Shown: positions 18,429-32,752, counted from the first letter of the stretch. The stretch: DNA of 64,000 nt from Klebsiella aerogenes KCTC 2190 (GCF_000215745.1 NC_015663.1:5056780-5120779); one strand, 5' to 3'. Translations and numbers: made by a program. Notes: generated by a model not told the origin, from the sequence alone.

Positions 18429-19868
18429 TTATTTCGTCGTCTGGTGATAACCGCCGCCCAGCGCGGAAGTCAGCTGAATGCTGGCGTCCAGCCACTGGCC
18501 GTGCAGACGCAGCGCGGTAATTCGCTCCTGTAGCGCAGGCAGCTTCGCCATGCTTACCCGGGAGCCGGGTAAGATACCGGCGTTCATCCGCGCCTGAGCG
18601 AGATTGACCACCCGCTGCGCGTCTTTCTCCACCTGCTGCTGCTGCTGGTTTTTCTCCATCAGCGTCTCTACCTGGCTTGCGGTTTTCGCTACCTGGTTCA
18701 CCGCATCGACCACGGCTTTGTTGTATTTAGCGATCGACAGGCCGTTCTGCGCGCTGGCGATGTCGAGATTGGCGTTCAACCTGCCGCTATCAAAGATAGG
18801 CAGCGTCAGCCCGGCGGTGACGCCCATCTGCTGCGCCGAATGGCGGAACAGATCGCTTAAATGCAGCGCATCCTGTTGCAGGAACGCCATCAGGTTGATA
18901 TCCGGATAAAACGCCGCTTTCGCCGCATCAACTTCGCTTAGCGAGGATTCAATATACCAGTGGGCTTCCTGCAGATCCGGACGGCGGGCCAGCAGTTCAT
19001 AGCCCAGTTCGCTCGGCATTTGCGCGCTGACTGCGGGCAGCGGCGCCGCTCGCAGATTGAGCGACTGGCTCTGGCTGTTGGTTAACGCCATCAGCCGCGC
19101 TTCAATCTCTTTCATATTACCCGCCACGTCGGCCAGCTGCTGATCGGTTTTGCTGACGTTAATGTCGTTCTCCGCCCCTTCGGCAGAGTTGGTGATGCCA
19201 CGCTGATAGAGCGCGGTATCGACGCTAACAATATTATTCTGTTCGCTTTTGACCTGCTGCAGCACCGTTTTCACCGCTGCTTCGGTCTGCCACTGCCAGT
19301 ACAGGCGCGCCACGCTGCTGGCCAGCAGCTCGCGGGTCTGCGCCTGCTCGGCGACCTGGGCTTTCACTTCGCCGATACGCGCTTTCACCAACGCACGGTT
19401 TTTCCCCCACAGATCCAGATCCCAACCGGCAGTCAGGCCAAAGGTACCATTGGTGTACCAGGGCCCGGTGTTGCCGTCGGTATCGGTAGCGAACGGTCCC
19501 ATCAGGCCTTCCGCGGACATTTTCTGCCGTTCGATATCGGCGGAGAAATCCATCTCCGGACCAAGATTCGCCTGCGACATTCGCGCCTGCGCTTCGGCCA
19601 GTTTGATGCGCTGCGCGGCAATTTGCATGTCCGGGGCATTGGCTAACGCGCGCTGAATCAGATTATCCAGCTGGGCATCGTGGTAGTCTTTCCACCAGTC
19701 GGTGTGCGGCCAGCCATTTTTTACGGCGGCGGGAAGATCCATCGAAACATGAGATGCCGGGGTTTGCTGCTTTAAAGGGCCGCCAATGTCATGGGATGGC
19801 GCGCAGCCAGCCAGCGCGATGGCCAGTGGCAGTGCCGCCAGCACGCTTTTGCTCAGTGTAAGGTTCAT
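18429..19868 (-). CDS. mdtQ: MdtQ-type outer-membrane efflux lipoprotein (TolC/NodT family)
   Basis: A 479-residue outer-membrane channel lipoprotein of the NodT/OprM family. It has a signal peptide with lipobox LAGC (Cys22), then two internally repeated OEP units (about 60-260 and 280-470) rich in long coiled-coil helices, with the family segment LARRPDLQEAHW near residue 290. In E. coli K-12 mdtQ is broken; here the frame is intact. No inner-membrane pump or adaptor lies beside it, so it presumably works with proteins encoded elsewhere. Confidence 0.9.
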   Translation of the reverse strand: MNLTLSKSVLAALPLAIALAGCAPSHDIGGPLKQQTPASHVSMDLPAAVKNGWPHTDWWKDYHDAQLDNLIQRALANAPDMQIAAQRIKLAEAQARMSQANLGPEMDFSADIERQKMSAEGLMGPFATDTDGNTGPWYTNGTFGLTAGWDLDLWGKNRALVKARIGEVKAQVAEQAQTRELLASSVARLYWQWQTEAAVKTVLQQVKSEQNNIVSVDTALYQRGITNSAEGAENDINVSKTDQQLADVAGNMKEIEARLMALTNSQSQSLNLRAAPLPAVSAQMPSELGYELLARRPDLQEAHWYIESSLSEVDAAKAAFYPDINLMAFLQQDALHLSDLFRHSAQQMGVTAGLTLPIFDSGRLNANLDIASAQNGLSIAKYNKAVVDAVNQVAKTASQVETLMEKNQQQQQVEKDAQRVVNLAQARMNAGILPGSRVSMAKLPALQERITALRLHGQWLDASIQLTSALGGGYHQTTK

Positions 19869-19992
19869 TCTTCAGGTCGGGTTACTTATAAAGGTTGGTC
19901 ATCATAAATTAATTGAATGACGTTCGTTAAGTAAAGCGTGTGCATTGACAATGAGTCAGCTAAAAATAAACAAAGTTATTATTGGAGTTGCA

Positions 19993-20727
19993 ATGAGTCA
20001 GAACATTTATGACGATCCCGGTTTCTTTGCCGGTTACGCCACCCTTGATCGTTCGGTGAAGGGGCTTGACGGCGCGCCGGAGTGGCCGGCAATTCAGCGC
20101 CTGCTGCCACAGCTAGACGGCCTGCGAGTAGTCGATCTCGGCTGCGGATACGGCTGGTTTTGCCGCTGGGCGCAGCAACAGGGGGCAAAACAGATAATCG
20201 GTTTCGATCTCTCCAGCCGGATGCTGGAGCGGGCGCGGGAGATGACCACCGGCGAAACTATCGAATATCGCTGCGCCGACCTGCAAACCCTGACGCTGCC
20301 CGCCGATAGCTGCGATCTGGTCTACAGTTCGCTGGCGCTGCACTATCTGCCGGATATCGCGCCGCTGTTCGCCACGCTCTATCAGGCGCTGGTTCCCGGC
20401 GGTACGCTGGTCTTCTCCGCCGAACATCCCATCTATACCGCGCCGCTGCAGCAGGGCTGGCAGGTAGATGAACAGGGGCAGAAACGCTGGCCGGTCAGCC
20501 ACTATCAGCAGGAAGGCGAACGTATCAGCAACTGGTTTGCCGAGGGGGTGATTAAACAGCATCGCAAACTCTCAAGCTGGATTAACGCGCTCATCGCCGC
20601 CGGTTTTGTGCTGGAGCAGCTTGATGAGTGGGGCCCGAGCGCCGAGCAAATCGCCGCCCAACCGGCGCTGGAGGAAGAGAAAGAGCGTCCGATGATCTTT
20701 TTACTGCGCGCCGGTAAACCGGCTTAA
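19993..20727 (+). CDS. Class I SAM-dependent methyltransferase
   Basis: A 244-residue methyltransferase. Motif I, the SAM-binding glycine loop, is VVDLGCGYGWF (about residues 43-53); the acidic residue ending strand 2 is in IIGFDLSSRMLERA, and DLVYSSLALHYLPD is motif IV. The closest families are UbiE/Tam-like small-molecule methyltransferases; the substrate is unknown. I use the ATG at 19993 because GGAG precedes it; an in-frame ATG at 19951, inside a repeated CAATGAGTCAG, lacks a ribosome-binding site. Not in the E. coli interval. Confidence 0.85.
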   Translation: MSQNIYDDPGFFAGYATLDRSVKGLDGAPEWPAIQRLLPQLDGLRVVDLGCGYGWFCRWAQQQGAKQIIGFDLSSRMLERAREMTTGETIEYRCADLQTLTLPADSCDLVYSSLALHYLPDIAPLFATLYQALVPGGTLVFSAEHPIYTAPLQQGWQVDEQGQKRWPVSHYQQEGERISNWFAEGVIKQHRKLSSWINALIAAGFVLEQLDEWGPSAEQIAAQPALEEEKERPMIFLLRAGKPA

Positions 20728-20734
20728 ACGGCAT

Positions 20735-20757
20735 GCGGCCCGGAGCAACCGGGCCGC
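20735..20757. terminator. Hairpin between the methyltransferase gene and bglB
   Basis: GCGGCCCGG / CCGGGCCGC is a 9-bp perfect stem with a 5-base loop between two convergent genes. No T-tract follows, so termination strength is uncertain. Confidence 0.5.
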
Positions 20758-20765
20758 CGAACAGC

Positions 20766-25055
<4,290 letters not shown>

Positions 25056-25061
<6 letters not shown>

Positions 25062-25085
25062 CGCCTGCCGAAGCAGTAGCAATCC
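25056..25085 (-). promoter_or_regulatory. Ribonucleic antiterminator (RAT) for BglG, leader copy
   Basis: The minus strand begins GGATTGCTACTGC and ends GCAGGCGAAACCT, the RAT consensus. It shares its 3' end with the terminator stem. Same arrangement as E. coli bgl, which has one RAT on each side of bglG. Confidence 0.86.
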
Positions 25086-25094
25086 AACTATTGC

Positions 25095-25122
25095 ACTGTA
25101 TCAACTTCTTGTGGCGACTCAA
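25095..25122 (-). promoter_or_regulatory. Putative promoter of the bgl operon
   Basis: On the minus strand TTGAGT (25117-25122) and TACAGT (25095-25100) are spaced by 16 bases and lie just upstream of the leader RAT. Matches are moderate. I see no strong CRP site in the region up to dusC. Confidence 0.35.
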
Positions 25123-25215
25123 GCGCGAAGGAATAAAAACGTGATACAGCTCGCGTCGCATCGTGCAAGGATGAGTGCTAATTAATAAAGTGCGTACGGA
25201 ATAACACCGCCTTAT

Positions 25216-26148
25216 CTAATAACGTGCAATGGCGTTCGCTATCTCTGCTGAGGTTTGCAAGGTGCGAATTTCATTAAAGAGGCCAAGCGCTTCACTATAT
25301 TCTTTGCGTAAATAGCCCAGCCACTGCTTAATGCGCGCCACGTGATATAAACCGGTATCCCCCTGCTTTTCCAGCTGGGTATATTTTTTGAGTAACTCAA
25401 CCACCTGCGGCCACGGCATGCGCGGTTCGTTGTATTTAATTACCCGGCTGAGATTCGGCACGTTGAGCGCGCCGCGGCCAATCATCACTGAATCACAGCC
25501 GGTAGCGGCCATGCACTCCTGCGCGCTTTGCCAGTCCCAGATTTCGCCGTTAGCAACCACCGGAATAGTCAGGCGCTGGCGGATTTCTCCGATGGCCTGC
25601 CAGTTGATACGTTCAGCTTTGTAACCATCCTCTTTCGTGCGGCCATGCACCACCAGCTCGCTGGCGCCCGCCTGCTGTACCGCGTCGGCGATTTCAAAGC
25701 GCCGTTCGCCGCTGTCCCAGCCGAGGCGAACTTTCACCGTCACCGGCAGGTGATCGGGAACCGCTTCGCGCATGGCTTTCGCCCCGCGATAGATAAGCTC
25801 GGGATCTTTCAATAACGTCGCACCGCCGCCGCTGCCGTTCACCAGTTTCGATGGACAGCCGCAGTTTAAATCCACGCCCCAAGAGCCAAGCTCCACCGCG
25901 CGGGCGGCGTTTTCCGCCAGCCATTGCGGGTATTGCCCCAACAATTGCACGCGCACGCGGGTGCCGGACGGAGTACGGCTTTGATGGTGCAGTTCCGGGC
26001 ACAGTCTATAGAACGATTTAACCGGCAGCAGTTGGTCCACCACGCGCAGAAATTCGGTGATGCACAGATCGTAATCGTTAACCTCGGTCAGCAGCTCGCG
26101 CACCAGCGAATCGAGCACGCCTTCCATTGGCGCCAGTAATACACGCAT
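25216..26148 (-). CDS. dusC: tRNA-dihydrouridine(16) synthase DusC
   Basis: A 310-residue flavoenzyme that reduces U16 in tRNA D-loops. The FMN-binding TIM barrel begins [13 protein letters not shown]; the catalytic Cys98 lies in DLNCGCPSK, and the FMN-phosphate motif is VVANGEIWD plus [17 protein letters not shown]. The C-terminal helical domain is about 60 residues. Close in sequence to E. coli DusC (315 aa), with a slightly shorter C-terminus. The mhb operon terminator lies immediately upstream. Confidence 0.94.
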   Translation of the reverse strand: MRVLLAPMEGVLDSLVRELLTEVNDYDLCITEFLRVVDQLLPVKSFYRLCPELHHQSRTPSGTRVRVQLLGQYPQWLAENAARAVELGSWGVDLNCGCPSKLVNGSGGGATLLKDPELIYRGAKAMREAVPDHLPVTVKVRLGWDSGERRFEIADAVQQAGASELVVHGRTKEDGYKAERINWQAIGEIRQRLTIPVVANGEIWDWQSAQECMAATGCDSVMIGRGALNVPNLSRVIKYNEPRMPWPQVVELLKKYTQLEKQGDTGLYHVARIKQWLGYLRKEYSEALGLFNEIRTLQTSAEIANAIARY

Positions 26149-26160
26149 ATCGTTACCCGG

Positions 26161-26189
26161 AAAAAAAAGAGGCGCTATGGTAGCGCCTC
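26161..26189 (-). terminator. Rho-independent terminator of the mhb operon
   Basis: The minus strand has GAGGCGCTA / TAGCGCCTC with a 3-base loop, then eight Ts, about 33 bases after the mhbM stop codon and before dusC. Confidence 0.9.
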
Positions 26190-26222
26190 TGTGCGTCGGT
26201 TGAAAGACCTCAATACCAGACC

Positions 26223-27416
26223 TTAGCGTGGTTCGAGGCAGTTATCCTCTTTCCAGCCGTAAAGCCACTCGATACCGCGGTAAAATTCATCCTGCGTTTT
26301 GCCCTTCCAGAGAAGATTACGTACCTGACGTTCGACCCCCGCCGCGTGATAAATCCGCCCCATTTCACGGGTTGACCAGACAATTCGCGCGGTACGCGGA
26401 ATACGCACCGACTCGTATAGCGTGAAGGCGCGAGCGGCGTCGCCGTCGCACTGCTGCAGCGCTTTGCCTATCGTTACCGCATCCTCCAGCGCCATGCAGG
26501 CGCCCTGCGCCATATATTGCGCTACCGGATGGGCGGCATCCCCAACCAGGGTAATGCGATCGTTGCCCCACTTTGCAACCGGCTCGCGGTCGGCGGTGGA
26601 CCAGCGGCGCCAGGAAGTCGGCTTGTCGAGCATCTGCCGCGGGCGCGGATGAATCCCTTTAAAGTAAGAGAGCACCTCTTCTTTACTACCGTCGCGCACG
26701 CCCCACTCTTCGCTTTCGCGGCTATGGAAGGTGACCACAAGGTTGTACTGTTTGCCGCCGCGCAGCGGATAATGCACCAAATGACAATGCGGCCCGGCCC
26801 ACAGTACCGGCGCGTTAATACGCAGGTCTTCCGGCATGTCGGCCGCCTCGATCACCGCGCGGTACACCACGTGGCCGGTGACCCGCGGCGCATCGCCGAG
26901 CAGACTCTGGCGCACCACTGACTTCACGCCGTCGCAGCCCAGCAGAATATCGGCGGTCCAGCTGTTACCTTTGTCATCAAAGACCGTCACGTCATCGGCG
27001 GTCTGGCGGATATCCACCACCTGAGTTGAAGTCCGGTATTCCACGCCGGGATGGGTCAGCGCGGCTTCCCAGACGGTGGCGTGAATGTCCACCCGATGGA
27101 TCACCGCATACGGGCCGCCGAAATGGTCACGGAAGGCCTGCCCGGTCTCGATACGCACTACCTCTTCCCCATTCACCGCATCCATCATCGTGATATGGTC
27201 AGTAAACACCGCGCGCTGGCGCGCCACTTCGCCGACGCCGAGGCTATCCAGTGCTGAAAACGCATTCGGCCCCAGCTGAATACCGGCGCCGATTTCACCG
27301 ATTTCATGCGCCTTTTCCAGCAGCATCACTTTGATCCCCTGGCGCGCCAGAGAGAGCGCCGTCGCCGCGCCGCCAATGCCGCCGCCAACGATAATTGCTC
27401 GCGTCACTTTCGCCAT
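26223..27416 (-). CDS. mhbM: 3-hydroxybenzoate 6-hydroxylase
   Basis: A 397-residue FAD monooxygenase that hydroxylates 3-hydroxybenzoate to gentisate using NADH and O2. The FAD-binding GGGIGG is at residues 11-16; the DG motif ([12 protein letters not shown]) lies near residue 160, and the second FAD motif ([25 protein letters not shown], the GD motif) near 290. The assignment over salicylate hydroxylases rests on the neighbouring gentisate genes and on the known mhb cluster of Klebsiella. Last gene of mhbTDHIM. Confidence 0.9.
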   Translation of the reverse strand: MAKVTRAIIVGGGIGGAATALSLARQGIKVMLLEKAHEIGEIGAGIQLGPNAFSALDSLGVGEVARQRAVFTDHITMMDAVNGEEVVRIETGQAFRDHFGGPYAVIHRVDIHATVWEAALTHPGVEYRTSTQVVDIRQTADDVTVFDDKGNSWTADILLGCDGVKSVVRQSLLGDAPRVTGHVVYRAVIEAADMPEDLRINAPVLWAGPHCHLVHYPLRGGKQYNLVVTFHSRESEEWGVRDGSKEEVLSYFKGIHPRPRQMLDKPTSWRRWSTADREPVAKWGNDRITLVGDAAHPVAQYMAQGACMALEDAVTIGKALQQCDGDAARAFTLYESVRIPRTARIVWSTREMGRIYHAAGVERQVRNLLWKGKTQDEFYRGIEWLYGWKEDNCLEPR

Positions 27417-27428
27417 TTTCCCTCCTCC

Positions 27429-28073
27429 CTAGGCCGGAATTTTGTCTTGTTGATTTTCCGGCGCGGCGGCGATAAACGCCGGTAGCCGGGTACAGGCGTC
27501 GTAAACCGCCTGGCAGCGCGGATAATGGCTCAAATCACACCCCATCCGCTGCGCGTTGGCCCATTGCGGCACCAGACAACAGTCGGCGAGCGTTGGTCTA
27601 TCGCCGACGCAGAAAGCGCCGGATTTCGATTGTCGCAGCAGTTGCTCCAGCGCGCTCAGTCCCTGCTGGATCCAGTGGGCGTACCAGCGTTTTTTGTCCG
27701 CTTCGCTGACCTTCAACTCATCGCTAAGGTAGCGCAAGACCCGCATGTTATTAATCGGATGAATATCGCAGGCGATGGCGTAGACCATCTCCAGCACCCG
27801 CATCCGCGCGGGATCTTCCTGCGGCAGCAGCGGCATTTGTGGGTAGTGGCGGTCAAGCCAGTCAACAATCGCCAGCGACTGACCCAGCGATTCACCGTCA
27901 TCGGTGATAAGCGTCGGCACCAGCCCAACCGGATTTAGCCGCCGGTACTCCAGCGCATTCTGCGCCCCGATGCGGATATTCACCCCAACGCTCTGATAAT
28001 CGATGCCCTTGAGGGCCAGCGCGATGCGCACCCGATATGAGGCAGAGCTATTAAAAAAACTGTACAGCTTCAT
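27429..28073 (-). CDS. mhbI: Maleylpyruvate isomerase, glutathione-dependent (zeta-class GST)
   Basis: A 214-residue zeta-class glutathione transferase that isomerises maleylpyruvate to fumarylpyruvate. The N-terminal thioredoxin-like domain has the zeta active-site motif SSASYR at residues 9-14; the helical domain starts near residue 90. Related maleylacetoacetate isomerases look alike, but the location between the mhbH and mhbM genes makes maleylpyruvate the likely substrate. The gaps to mhbH (8 bases) and mhbM (12 bases) indicate one operon. Confidence 0.9.
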   Translation of the reverse strand: MKLYSFFNSSASYRVRIALALKGIDYQSVGVNIRIGAQNALEYRRLNPVGLVPTLITDDGESLGQSLAIVDWLDRHYPQMPLLPQEDPARMRVLEMVYAIACDIHPINNMRVLRYLSDELKVSEADKKRWYAHWIQQGLSALEQLLRQSKSGAFCVGDRPTLADCCLVPQWANAQRMGCDLSHYPRCQAVYDACTRLPAFIAAAPENQQDKIPA

Positions 28074-28081
28074 TGTTCACC

Positions 28082-28783
28082 TCACACCACGCGCACGGCG
28101 ATAGGCGTCAGTCCGTCTACGTTACCGGTAATCACATCACCCTTCACCACCGCGCCGACGCCCTCCGGCGTGCCGGTGAAAATCAGATCGCCGGGCTGTA
28201 GTTCAAAAAAGCCCGAGAGATAGCTGATGGTTTCATTTACCGACCAGATGAGGTGGCGTATATCGCTACGCTGATGATCTTCACCATTCACCTGCAGCCA
28301 GATTCCGGCCTGATTCACCTCGCGCGCCTCGGCGGCTTTATGCAGCGGCGCGACAGGAGCGGAAAGATCGAACGCTTTACCTATCTCCCACGGGCGCCCC
28401 ATCTGGCGCATCTCCATCTGGCGGTCGCGGCGGGTCATATCGAGTCCGGTGGCATAGCCCCAGATATATTCCTGCGCCTGCTCCAGCGGGATGTCGCGTC
28501 CCGCCTTGCCGATGGCGACCACCAGCTCAATCTCGTAGTGATAGTTGTCGGTCTGCGCCGGATACGGCAGATCCAGCGTTTCGCCAGCCGCCACCGGCAC
28601 AACCGCATCCGCCGGTTTACAAAAGAAGAAAGGTGGTTCGCGATCCGGATCGAAGCCCATTTCACGAGCGTGGGCGGCATAGTTACGGCCAACGCAGTAA
28701 ACGCGGCGTACCGGGAACTGCTCATCGCTGCCAACAACCGGGATACTAATCGGCGCCTGGGGAGCAAAAACGTATTGAGTCAT
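28082..28783 (-). CDS. mhbH: Fumarylpyruvate hydrolase (FAH family)
   Basis: A 233-residue fumarylacetoacetate-hydrolase-fold enzyme that splits fumarylpyruvate into fumarate and pyruvate, the last step of the gentisate pathway. The FAH core is visible in [18 protein letters not shown], the metal-ligand region [25 protein letters not shown], and [14 protein letters not shown] start at [11 protein letters not shown] (GAAGGAAAACC upstream); the open frame extends 30 codons further into the mhbD end but is not supported by the family. Confidence 0.91.
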   Translation of the reverse strand: MTQYVFAPQAPISIPVVGSDEQFPVRRVYCVGRNYAAHAREMGFDPDREPPFFFCKPADAVVPVAAGETLDLPYPAQTDNYHYEIELVVAIGKAGRDIPLEQAQEYIWGYATGLDMTRRDRQMEMRQMGRPWEIGKAFDLSAPVAPLHKAAEAREVNQAGIWLQVNGEDHQRSDIRHLIWSVNETISYLSGFFELQPGDLIFTGTPEGVGAVVKGDVITGNVDGLTPIAVRVV

Positions 28784-28800
28784 GATGGTTTTCCTTCTTA

Positions 28801-29838
28801 TTAATAACGCGCTTCGCGGAACAGGCCTAAGGCCTCCTGTACCGGACGGTCCGAGAAGCTGAATAACACGCACTCTTCGCTGGCGTTGAACGATACGCCG
28901 TGCCAGGTTGGCGCCACGAAGATGTCTTTCGCCTGGAATGCAAAGGTTTGTTCGCCAATCGTCACCTGGCCGCTACCTTCTACTACGTGGTAGATGGTGC
29001 TATCGGTGGTTTTCGCCACCCGCGACCGGAACCCTTTCGGCAACAGTTGCAGGAAAGCGCCCATTGAGGGCATCGGATAGCCGCCGGTGACCGGGTTGAC
29101 GTAGCGCATCTTGTAGCCGTCCCATTCGTCAGCCTCGCCAAGATGGGTCAGGTCGTGCAGCGCCTCGCGGCTACGGTCGTAGCGGTAGTTAAAAATCGGC
29201 GAGGAATTTCCCACCTGATGGCGCAGCGGCAGCATATTGGCAGCATAGCGCGGCAGGTAATCGCCCTCTTTACGCGTCACCGGCTGCTGCTCCTGCGGAT
29301 AATCTTCAGCAAATCCGCAGCCGAGATAGTTGACCAGCGGTAAATCGAGACCATCGAGCCAGACCACCGGTTCATCGCCAGGATTGCCGTGATCGTGCCA
29401 GCGCCACTGCGGAGTCAGAATAAAATCGCCGGGGCGCATTGGCGTGCGCTCGCCGTCGACGGCGGTGAACGCGCCGTGGCCTTCCACGATAAAGCGCAGC
29501 GCCGACTGATTGTGACGGTGGCTCGGCGCCACCTCGCCCGGCATGATGAGCTGCAGGCCGGCATACAGCGACGCGGTAATGGACGACTGGCCGCGCAGCT
29601 GCGGGTTCTCCAGCACCAGTACCCGACGCACCGCCTCTTTAGCGCCGATTAACTGCCCGCTTTCCAGCAGCAGCGGGCGAATTTCCTGATAGTTCCAGTA
29701 CGCCGGGGCGCAGTTGGCATTCGGTGTTTGCGGGACCAGGTAGTGCAAGGATTCCCACAGCGGGGTCAGATTCTGCCCGGCAATATGCTGGTAGAACTGC
29801 TGGCGTTCGCGGTTCGATTGCGGAGTAGATAGGGTCAT
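28801..29838 (-). CDS. mhbD: Gentisate 1,2-dioxygenase
   Basis: A 345-residue ring-cleaving Fe(II) dioxygenase that converts gentisate to maleylpyruvate. It is a bicupin: the first cupin carries the iron ligands His107 and His109 ([11 protein letters not shown]) and His148 ([10 protein letters not shown]); the second cupin (about 260-330, [17 protein letters not shown]) lacks a full ligand set. Length matches the family. Second gene of the operon, 11 bases after mhbT. Confidence 0.93.
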   Translation of the reverse strand: MTLSTPQSNRERQQFYQHIAGQNLTPLWESLHYLVPQTPNANCAPAYWNYQEIRPLLLESGQLIGAKEAVRRVLVLENPQLRGQSSITASLYAGLQLIMPGEVAPSHRHNQSALRFIVEGHGAFTAVDGERTPMRPGDFILTPQWRWHDHGNPGDEPVVWLDGLDLPLVNYLGCGFAEDYPQEQQPVTRKEGDYLPRYAANMLPLRHQVGNSSPIFNYRYDRSREALHDLTHLGEADEWDGYKMRYVNPVTGGYPMPSMGAFLQLLPKGFRSRVAKTTDSTIYHVVEGSGQVTIGEQTFAFQAKDIFVAPTWHGVSFNASEECVLFSFSDRPVQEALGLFREARY

Positions 29839-29849
29839 TATTGTTCTCC

Positions 29850-31208
29850 TTATTTATTCGCGACACCCGCAGAGGGCAGCGCGTCGGGTACAGATCCAGG
29901 ACGGCGAACCGCCAGCATCAGCATGATGAGCATCACCGCGCCGATCGCCGCCGGTACCGCTATAACGTAAAACAGCGTGTCGAAAGAGAAATTCATCGCC
30001 ATCATCATGCCGCCGGAGAGCGAACCAACGATGGCGCCGCAGCGGCCGATGGCGTTGGACCAGCTGACCCCGGTCGCGCGGCTCTGGGTTGGGTAAAGGG
30101 TGGCGGTCAGCGCATTCAGGCCCACCTGCGAACCACTCACGCCAATTCCAGTGCCGAAAATCGCCAGCGCCATCAGCCACAATCCGTTTTCGCTTAAACC
30201 GATCATCACGATGCACAACGCGCCCAGGCAATAACTTAGCGCCAGTACAAAGAAGGGATTGAAACGGTCCATCAGGATGCCGAGCAACAGTGCGCCGAGC
30301 GTGCCGCCCACCTGAAACGCGGCGGTCACCCACGAAGCGTGCTGTAAATCGATACCACGATGGTTAAGCAGCGTCGGCATCCAGCTGGAGAGCAAATAGA
30401 TAATCAGCAGGCTCATAAAGAACACCACCCAGAGCATTAAGGTGATCGCCAGTTGTCGGCCGGCAAACAGCTGGCTAATACTGCCTTTCGGCCCGGCTGC
30501 CGGTTCGTCGAGCCAGAAATGGGTCTCGGGATAGCGCTCGCCGGTGATAGCGCTGACGGTTCTGGCGATGGTCGCCTGCGGCAGCCCGCGACGAACCTGC
30601 CAGCGCGGCGATTCCGGCAGCGCCCACAGCAGCGCGACGGCCAGCAGCAGCGGCAGGATCCCGCCTAAGGCCAGAATGCCGTGCCAGCCGATATGCGCCA
30701 CCAGTTGGGCGCTCACCACGCCGCCCAGCGCCGAACCGAGCGTGAAGCCGCAGAACATCAGGGTAACTAACGCGCCGCGGCGGCGGGCGGGCAGATATTC
30801 CGAAGTCATGGTGATGGTGTTGGGCATCGCCCCGCCTAATCCCAGACCGGTGAGGAAACGCAGAAAAACCAGCATCTCTAGATTCGTCGAGAATGCGGAG
30901 AGCAGACTAAACAGGCCAAACAGCGCCACGCAAAACTCAATCACCCGTTTACGACCGAAACGGTCGGAAAGCGGGCCGCAGAGCAGCGCCCCGGCGGTCA
31001 ATCCCAATAGTCCGGCGCCAAACAGCGGCGCGAGGTCGCTGGCGCTCAATTGCCAATGAACGCGGATATCGGGAGCGATAAAGCCAATGGCGGCGGTGTC
31101 AAATCCATCAAGCATCACCACCAGAAAACAGCAGATAATCACACGCCACTGCAGGGCGCCAACCGGCGCTGCGTTAAGTAACGTCTGTAGTTCACGTCGT
31201 TGAGCCAT
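29850..31208 (-). CDS. mhbT: 3-hydroxybenzoate transporter (MFS, AAHS family)
   Basis: A 452-residue major-facilitator permease of the aromatic acid:H+ symporter family. It has 12 predicted helices, the AAHS signature [13 protein letters not shown] in TM1 (near residue 35), and the MFS loop motif [14 protein letters not shown] between TM2 and TM3. It should import 3-hydroxybenzoate for the pathway encoded downstream. First gene of mhbTDHIM, divergent from mhbR across a 127-base control region. Confidence 0.92.
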   Translation of the reverse strand: MAQRRELQTLLNAAPVGALQWRVIICCFLVVMLDGFDTAAIGFIAPDIRVHWQLSASDLAPLFGAGLLGLTAGALLCGPLSDRFGRKRVIEFCVALFGLFSLLSAFSTNLEMLVFLRFLTGLGLGGAMPNTITMTSEYLPARRRGALVTLMFCGFTLGSALGGVVSAQLVAHIGWHGILALGGILPLLLAVALLWALPESPRWQVRRGLPQATIARTVSAITGERYPETHFWLDEPAAGPKGSISQLFAGRQLAITLMLWVVFFMSLLIIYLLSSWMPTLLNHRGIDLQHASWVTAAFQVGGTLGALLLGILMDRFNPFFVLALSYCLGALCIVMIGLSENGLWLMALAIFGTGIGVSGSQVGLNALTATLYPTQSRATGVSWSNAIGRCGAIVGSLSGGMMMAMNFSFDTLFYVIAVPAAIGAVMLIMLMLAVRRPGSVPDALPSAGVANK

Positions 31209-31313
31209 AATGATGCCTCAGTGCAGGTCAGGGTAGATGTTGTATTTATTTCTTTTATGTTGCGATTTTGTAACCATGGCGATGAAATGTACAATGGCTT
31301 TTCGGGCATAGAC

Positions 31314-31329
31314 ATAACCTGGAGGTTAT
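31314..31329. promoter_or_regulatory. Palindrome in the mhbT-mhbR intergenic region (probable MhbR operator)
   Basis: ATAACCT-GG-AGGTTAT is a perfect 7-bp inverted repeat about 105 bases upstream of mhbT and directly over the mhbR ribosome-binding site (GGAGG, 31321-31325). Its position suits both autorepression of mhbR and activation of the mhb operon by a LysR-type protein. From memory, not checked, this motif has been reported for MhbR of Klebsiella M5a1. Confidence 0.65.
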
Positions 31330-31335
31330 CGGCTG

Positions 31336-32241
31336 ATGGCGAACTGGACGCAAAAGTTGAAGCTGCAGCATTTGAAAATGCTGGTGGCGCTGGGTGAGCA
31401 AGGCAATCTCACGCAGGTCGCGAAAATGATGAATATTACCCAGCCCGCGCTCTCTAAGTGGCTGACGCAATTTGAAGAAGAAGTCGGCATGCCGCTCTTT
31501 GAGCGCCACAGTAAGGGCCTGCGCCCTTCGGAAGGCGGCAAACTGCTGCTTCAGCACGCCCAGCGGCTAATCAACGATATGTCGCGCTCGCAGTACGAGA
31601 TCGAGCGCTTTAAGCAAGGTGGACTGGTCGGCAGCCTGATGATCGGCTGCTCTCCCGTGGCGACAGACTGCGTGGCGCAGGCGATCCTCTCCCTGCTTAA
31701 AGAGATGCCGACCCTGCATCTGAATATCGAAGAAAAAGTGATGACCCCGCTGCTGCACGACCTGCTCTCCGGCGTGGTCGATGTGGTCGTCGGACGTGTT
31801 GGTGGCCGCGCGCTGGAACTGCCGCTCAACTATCGTGTGCTCTATACCGAACCGGTGTGCTTCGTCGCCCGTCCCGACCATCCGCTGGCTAGCATGCCGC
31901 GTCTGAGCTGGGCGGATCTTGCCGCCTGGCGCTGGATAGTCTGGCCTACTGGCACGCCCATTCGTCAGAGCATTGATAACGCGCTGGTCGATAACGGCGT
32001 CATGCTGCCGGAGAATACTATCGAGTCAGCCTCGATGAATGTCACCAGCAATTTGCTGCAAAGCAGCGATATGATCTCTATTCTTTCTTTGCGGCTGGCG
32101 CAGCATTACGCCGAACATCGGCAGCTGACGATTCTGAATTTGCCGCGTATTGAACAAAAAGGTAGCGTTGGGGTGTTCTGGCGCAAAAGCGAAGTACCAT
32201 CGCTGGCGCTCACTCGTTTTCTGCACTACCTCGCAGAATAA
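31336..32241 (+). CDS. mhbR: LysR-type regulator of 3-hydroxybenzoate degradation
   Basis: A 301-residue LysR-family activator. The N-terminal winged helix (about residues 8-67, LKMLVALGEQGNLTQVAKMM...QPALSKWLTQFEEEVGMPLFERH) binds DNA, and the effector domain spans about 95-300. Divergent orientation next to mhbTDHIM is the classic LysR arrangement and points to 3-hydroxybenzoate or a pathway intermediate as inducer. GGAGG lies 10 bases before the ATG, inside the palindrome at 31314-31329. Confidence 0.9.
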   Translation: MANWTQKLKLQHLKMLVALGEQGNLTQVAKMMNITQPALSKWLTQFEEEVGMPLFERHSKGLRPSEGGKLLLQHAQRLINDMSRSQYEIERFKQGGLVGSLMIGCSPVATDCVAQAILSLLKEMPTLHLNIEEKVMTPLLHDLLSGVVDVVVGRVGGRALELPLNYRVLYTEPVCFVARPDHPLASMPRLSWADLAAWRWIVWPTGTPIRQSIDNALVDNGVMLPENTIESASMNVTSNLLQSSDMISILSLRLAQHYAEHRQLTILNLPRIEQKGSVGVFWRKSEVPSLALTRFLHYLAE

Positions 32242-32287
32242 GGCCGCTGTTCCCATTTTCTATGCTGACGATGCCTAGAATTCATGA

Positions 32288-32303
32288 TGTGATCGGTAGC
32301 ACA
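32288..32303 (+). promoter_or_regulatory. CRP site upstream of yohJ
   Basis: TGTGA-TCGGTA-GCACA matches the CRP consensus in 9 of 10 half-site positions and lies 51 bases before the yohJ start. A TATGAT at 32320-32325 could be the -10, but the spacing (about -36) is not a standard class II position. Confidence 0.5.
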
Positions 32304-32353
32304 TTTCAGGGTTTAATTGTATGATGAATGGCAGTTCATCAAGGGTTATTACC

Positions 32354-32752
32354 ATGAGTAAGTCGCTGAAGATTATCTGGCAGTACGTGCGAGCTTTCGT
32401 CCTGATTTACGCCTGCTTGTATGCAGGCATTTTTATCGCCGGGCTGCTGCCCATCACGATCCCCGGCAGCATTATCGGCATGCTGATTTTGTTCGTGCTG
32501 CTGGCGCTGCAAATTATGCCGCCGCAGTGGGTCAACCCCGGCTGCAACATTCTGATCCGCTACATGGCGCTGCTGTTCGTGCCTATCGGCGTTGGCGTAA
32601 TGCAGTACTGGGATTTACTGCGCGCGCAGCTGGGACCGGTGGCGGTGTCCTGCGCCGTCAGTACTTTATTAGTCTTTTTGGTGGTGAGCTGGAGCTCGCA
32701 TCTGGTCCACGGTGAACGCAAAATCATCGGACAAAAAGGAAGTAAAAAATGA
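32354..32752 (+). CDS. yohJ: CidA/LrgA-family membrane protein YohJ
   Basis: A 132-residue holin-like protein of the CidA/LrgA family with four predicted helices (for example [37 protein letters not shown]). It works with YohK, the LrgB-type partner; related pairs move small metabolites or influence murein hydrolase activity. The start [15 protein letters not shown] equals the E. coli start, so the upstream ATGs are ignored. Its TGA overlaps the yohK ATG by 4 bases. Confidence 0.93.
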   Translation: MSKSLKIIWQYVRAFVLIYACLYAGIFIAGLLPITIPGSIIGMLILFVLLALQIMPPQWVNPGCNILIRYMALLFVPIGVGVMQYWDLLRAQLGPVAVSCAVSTLLVFLVVSWSSHLVHGERKIIGQKGSKK

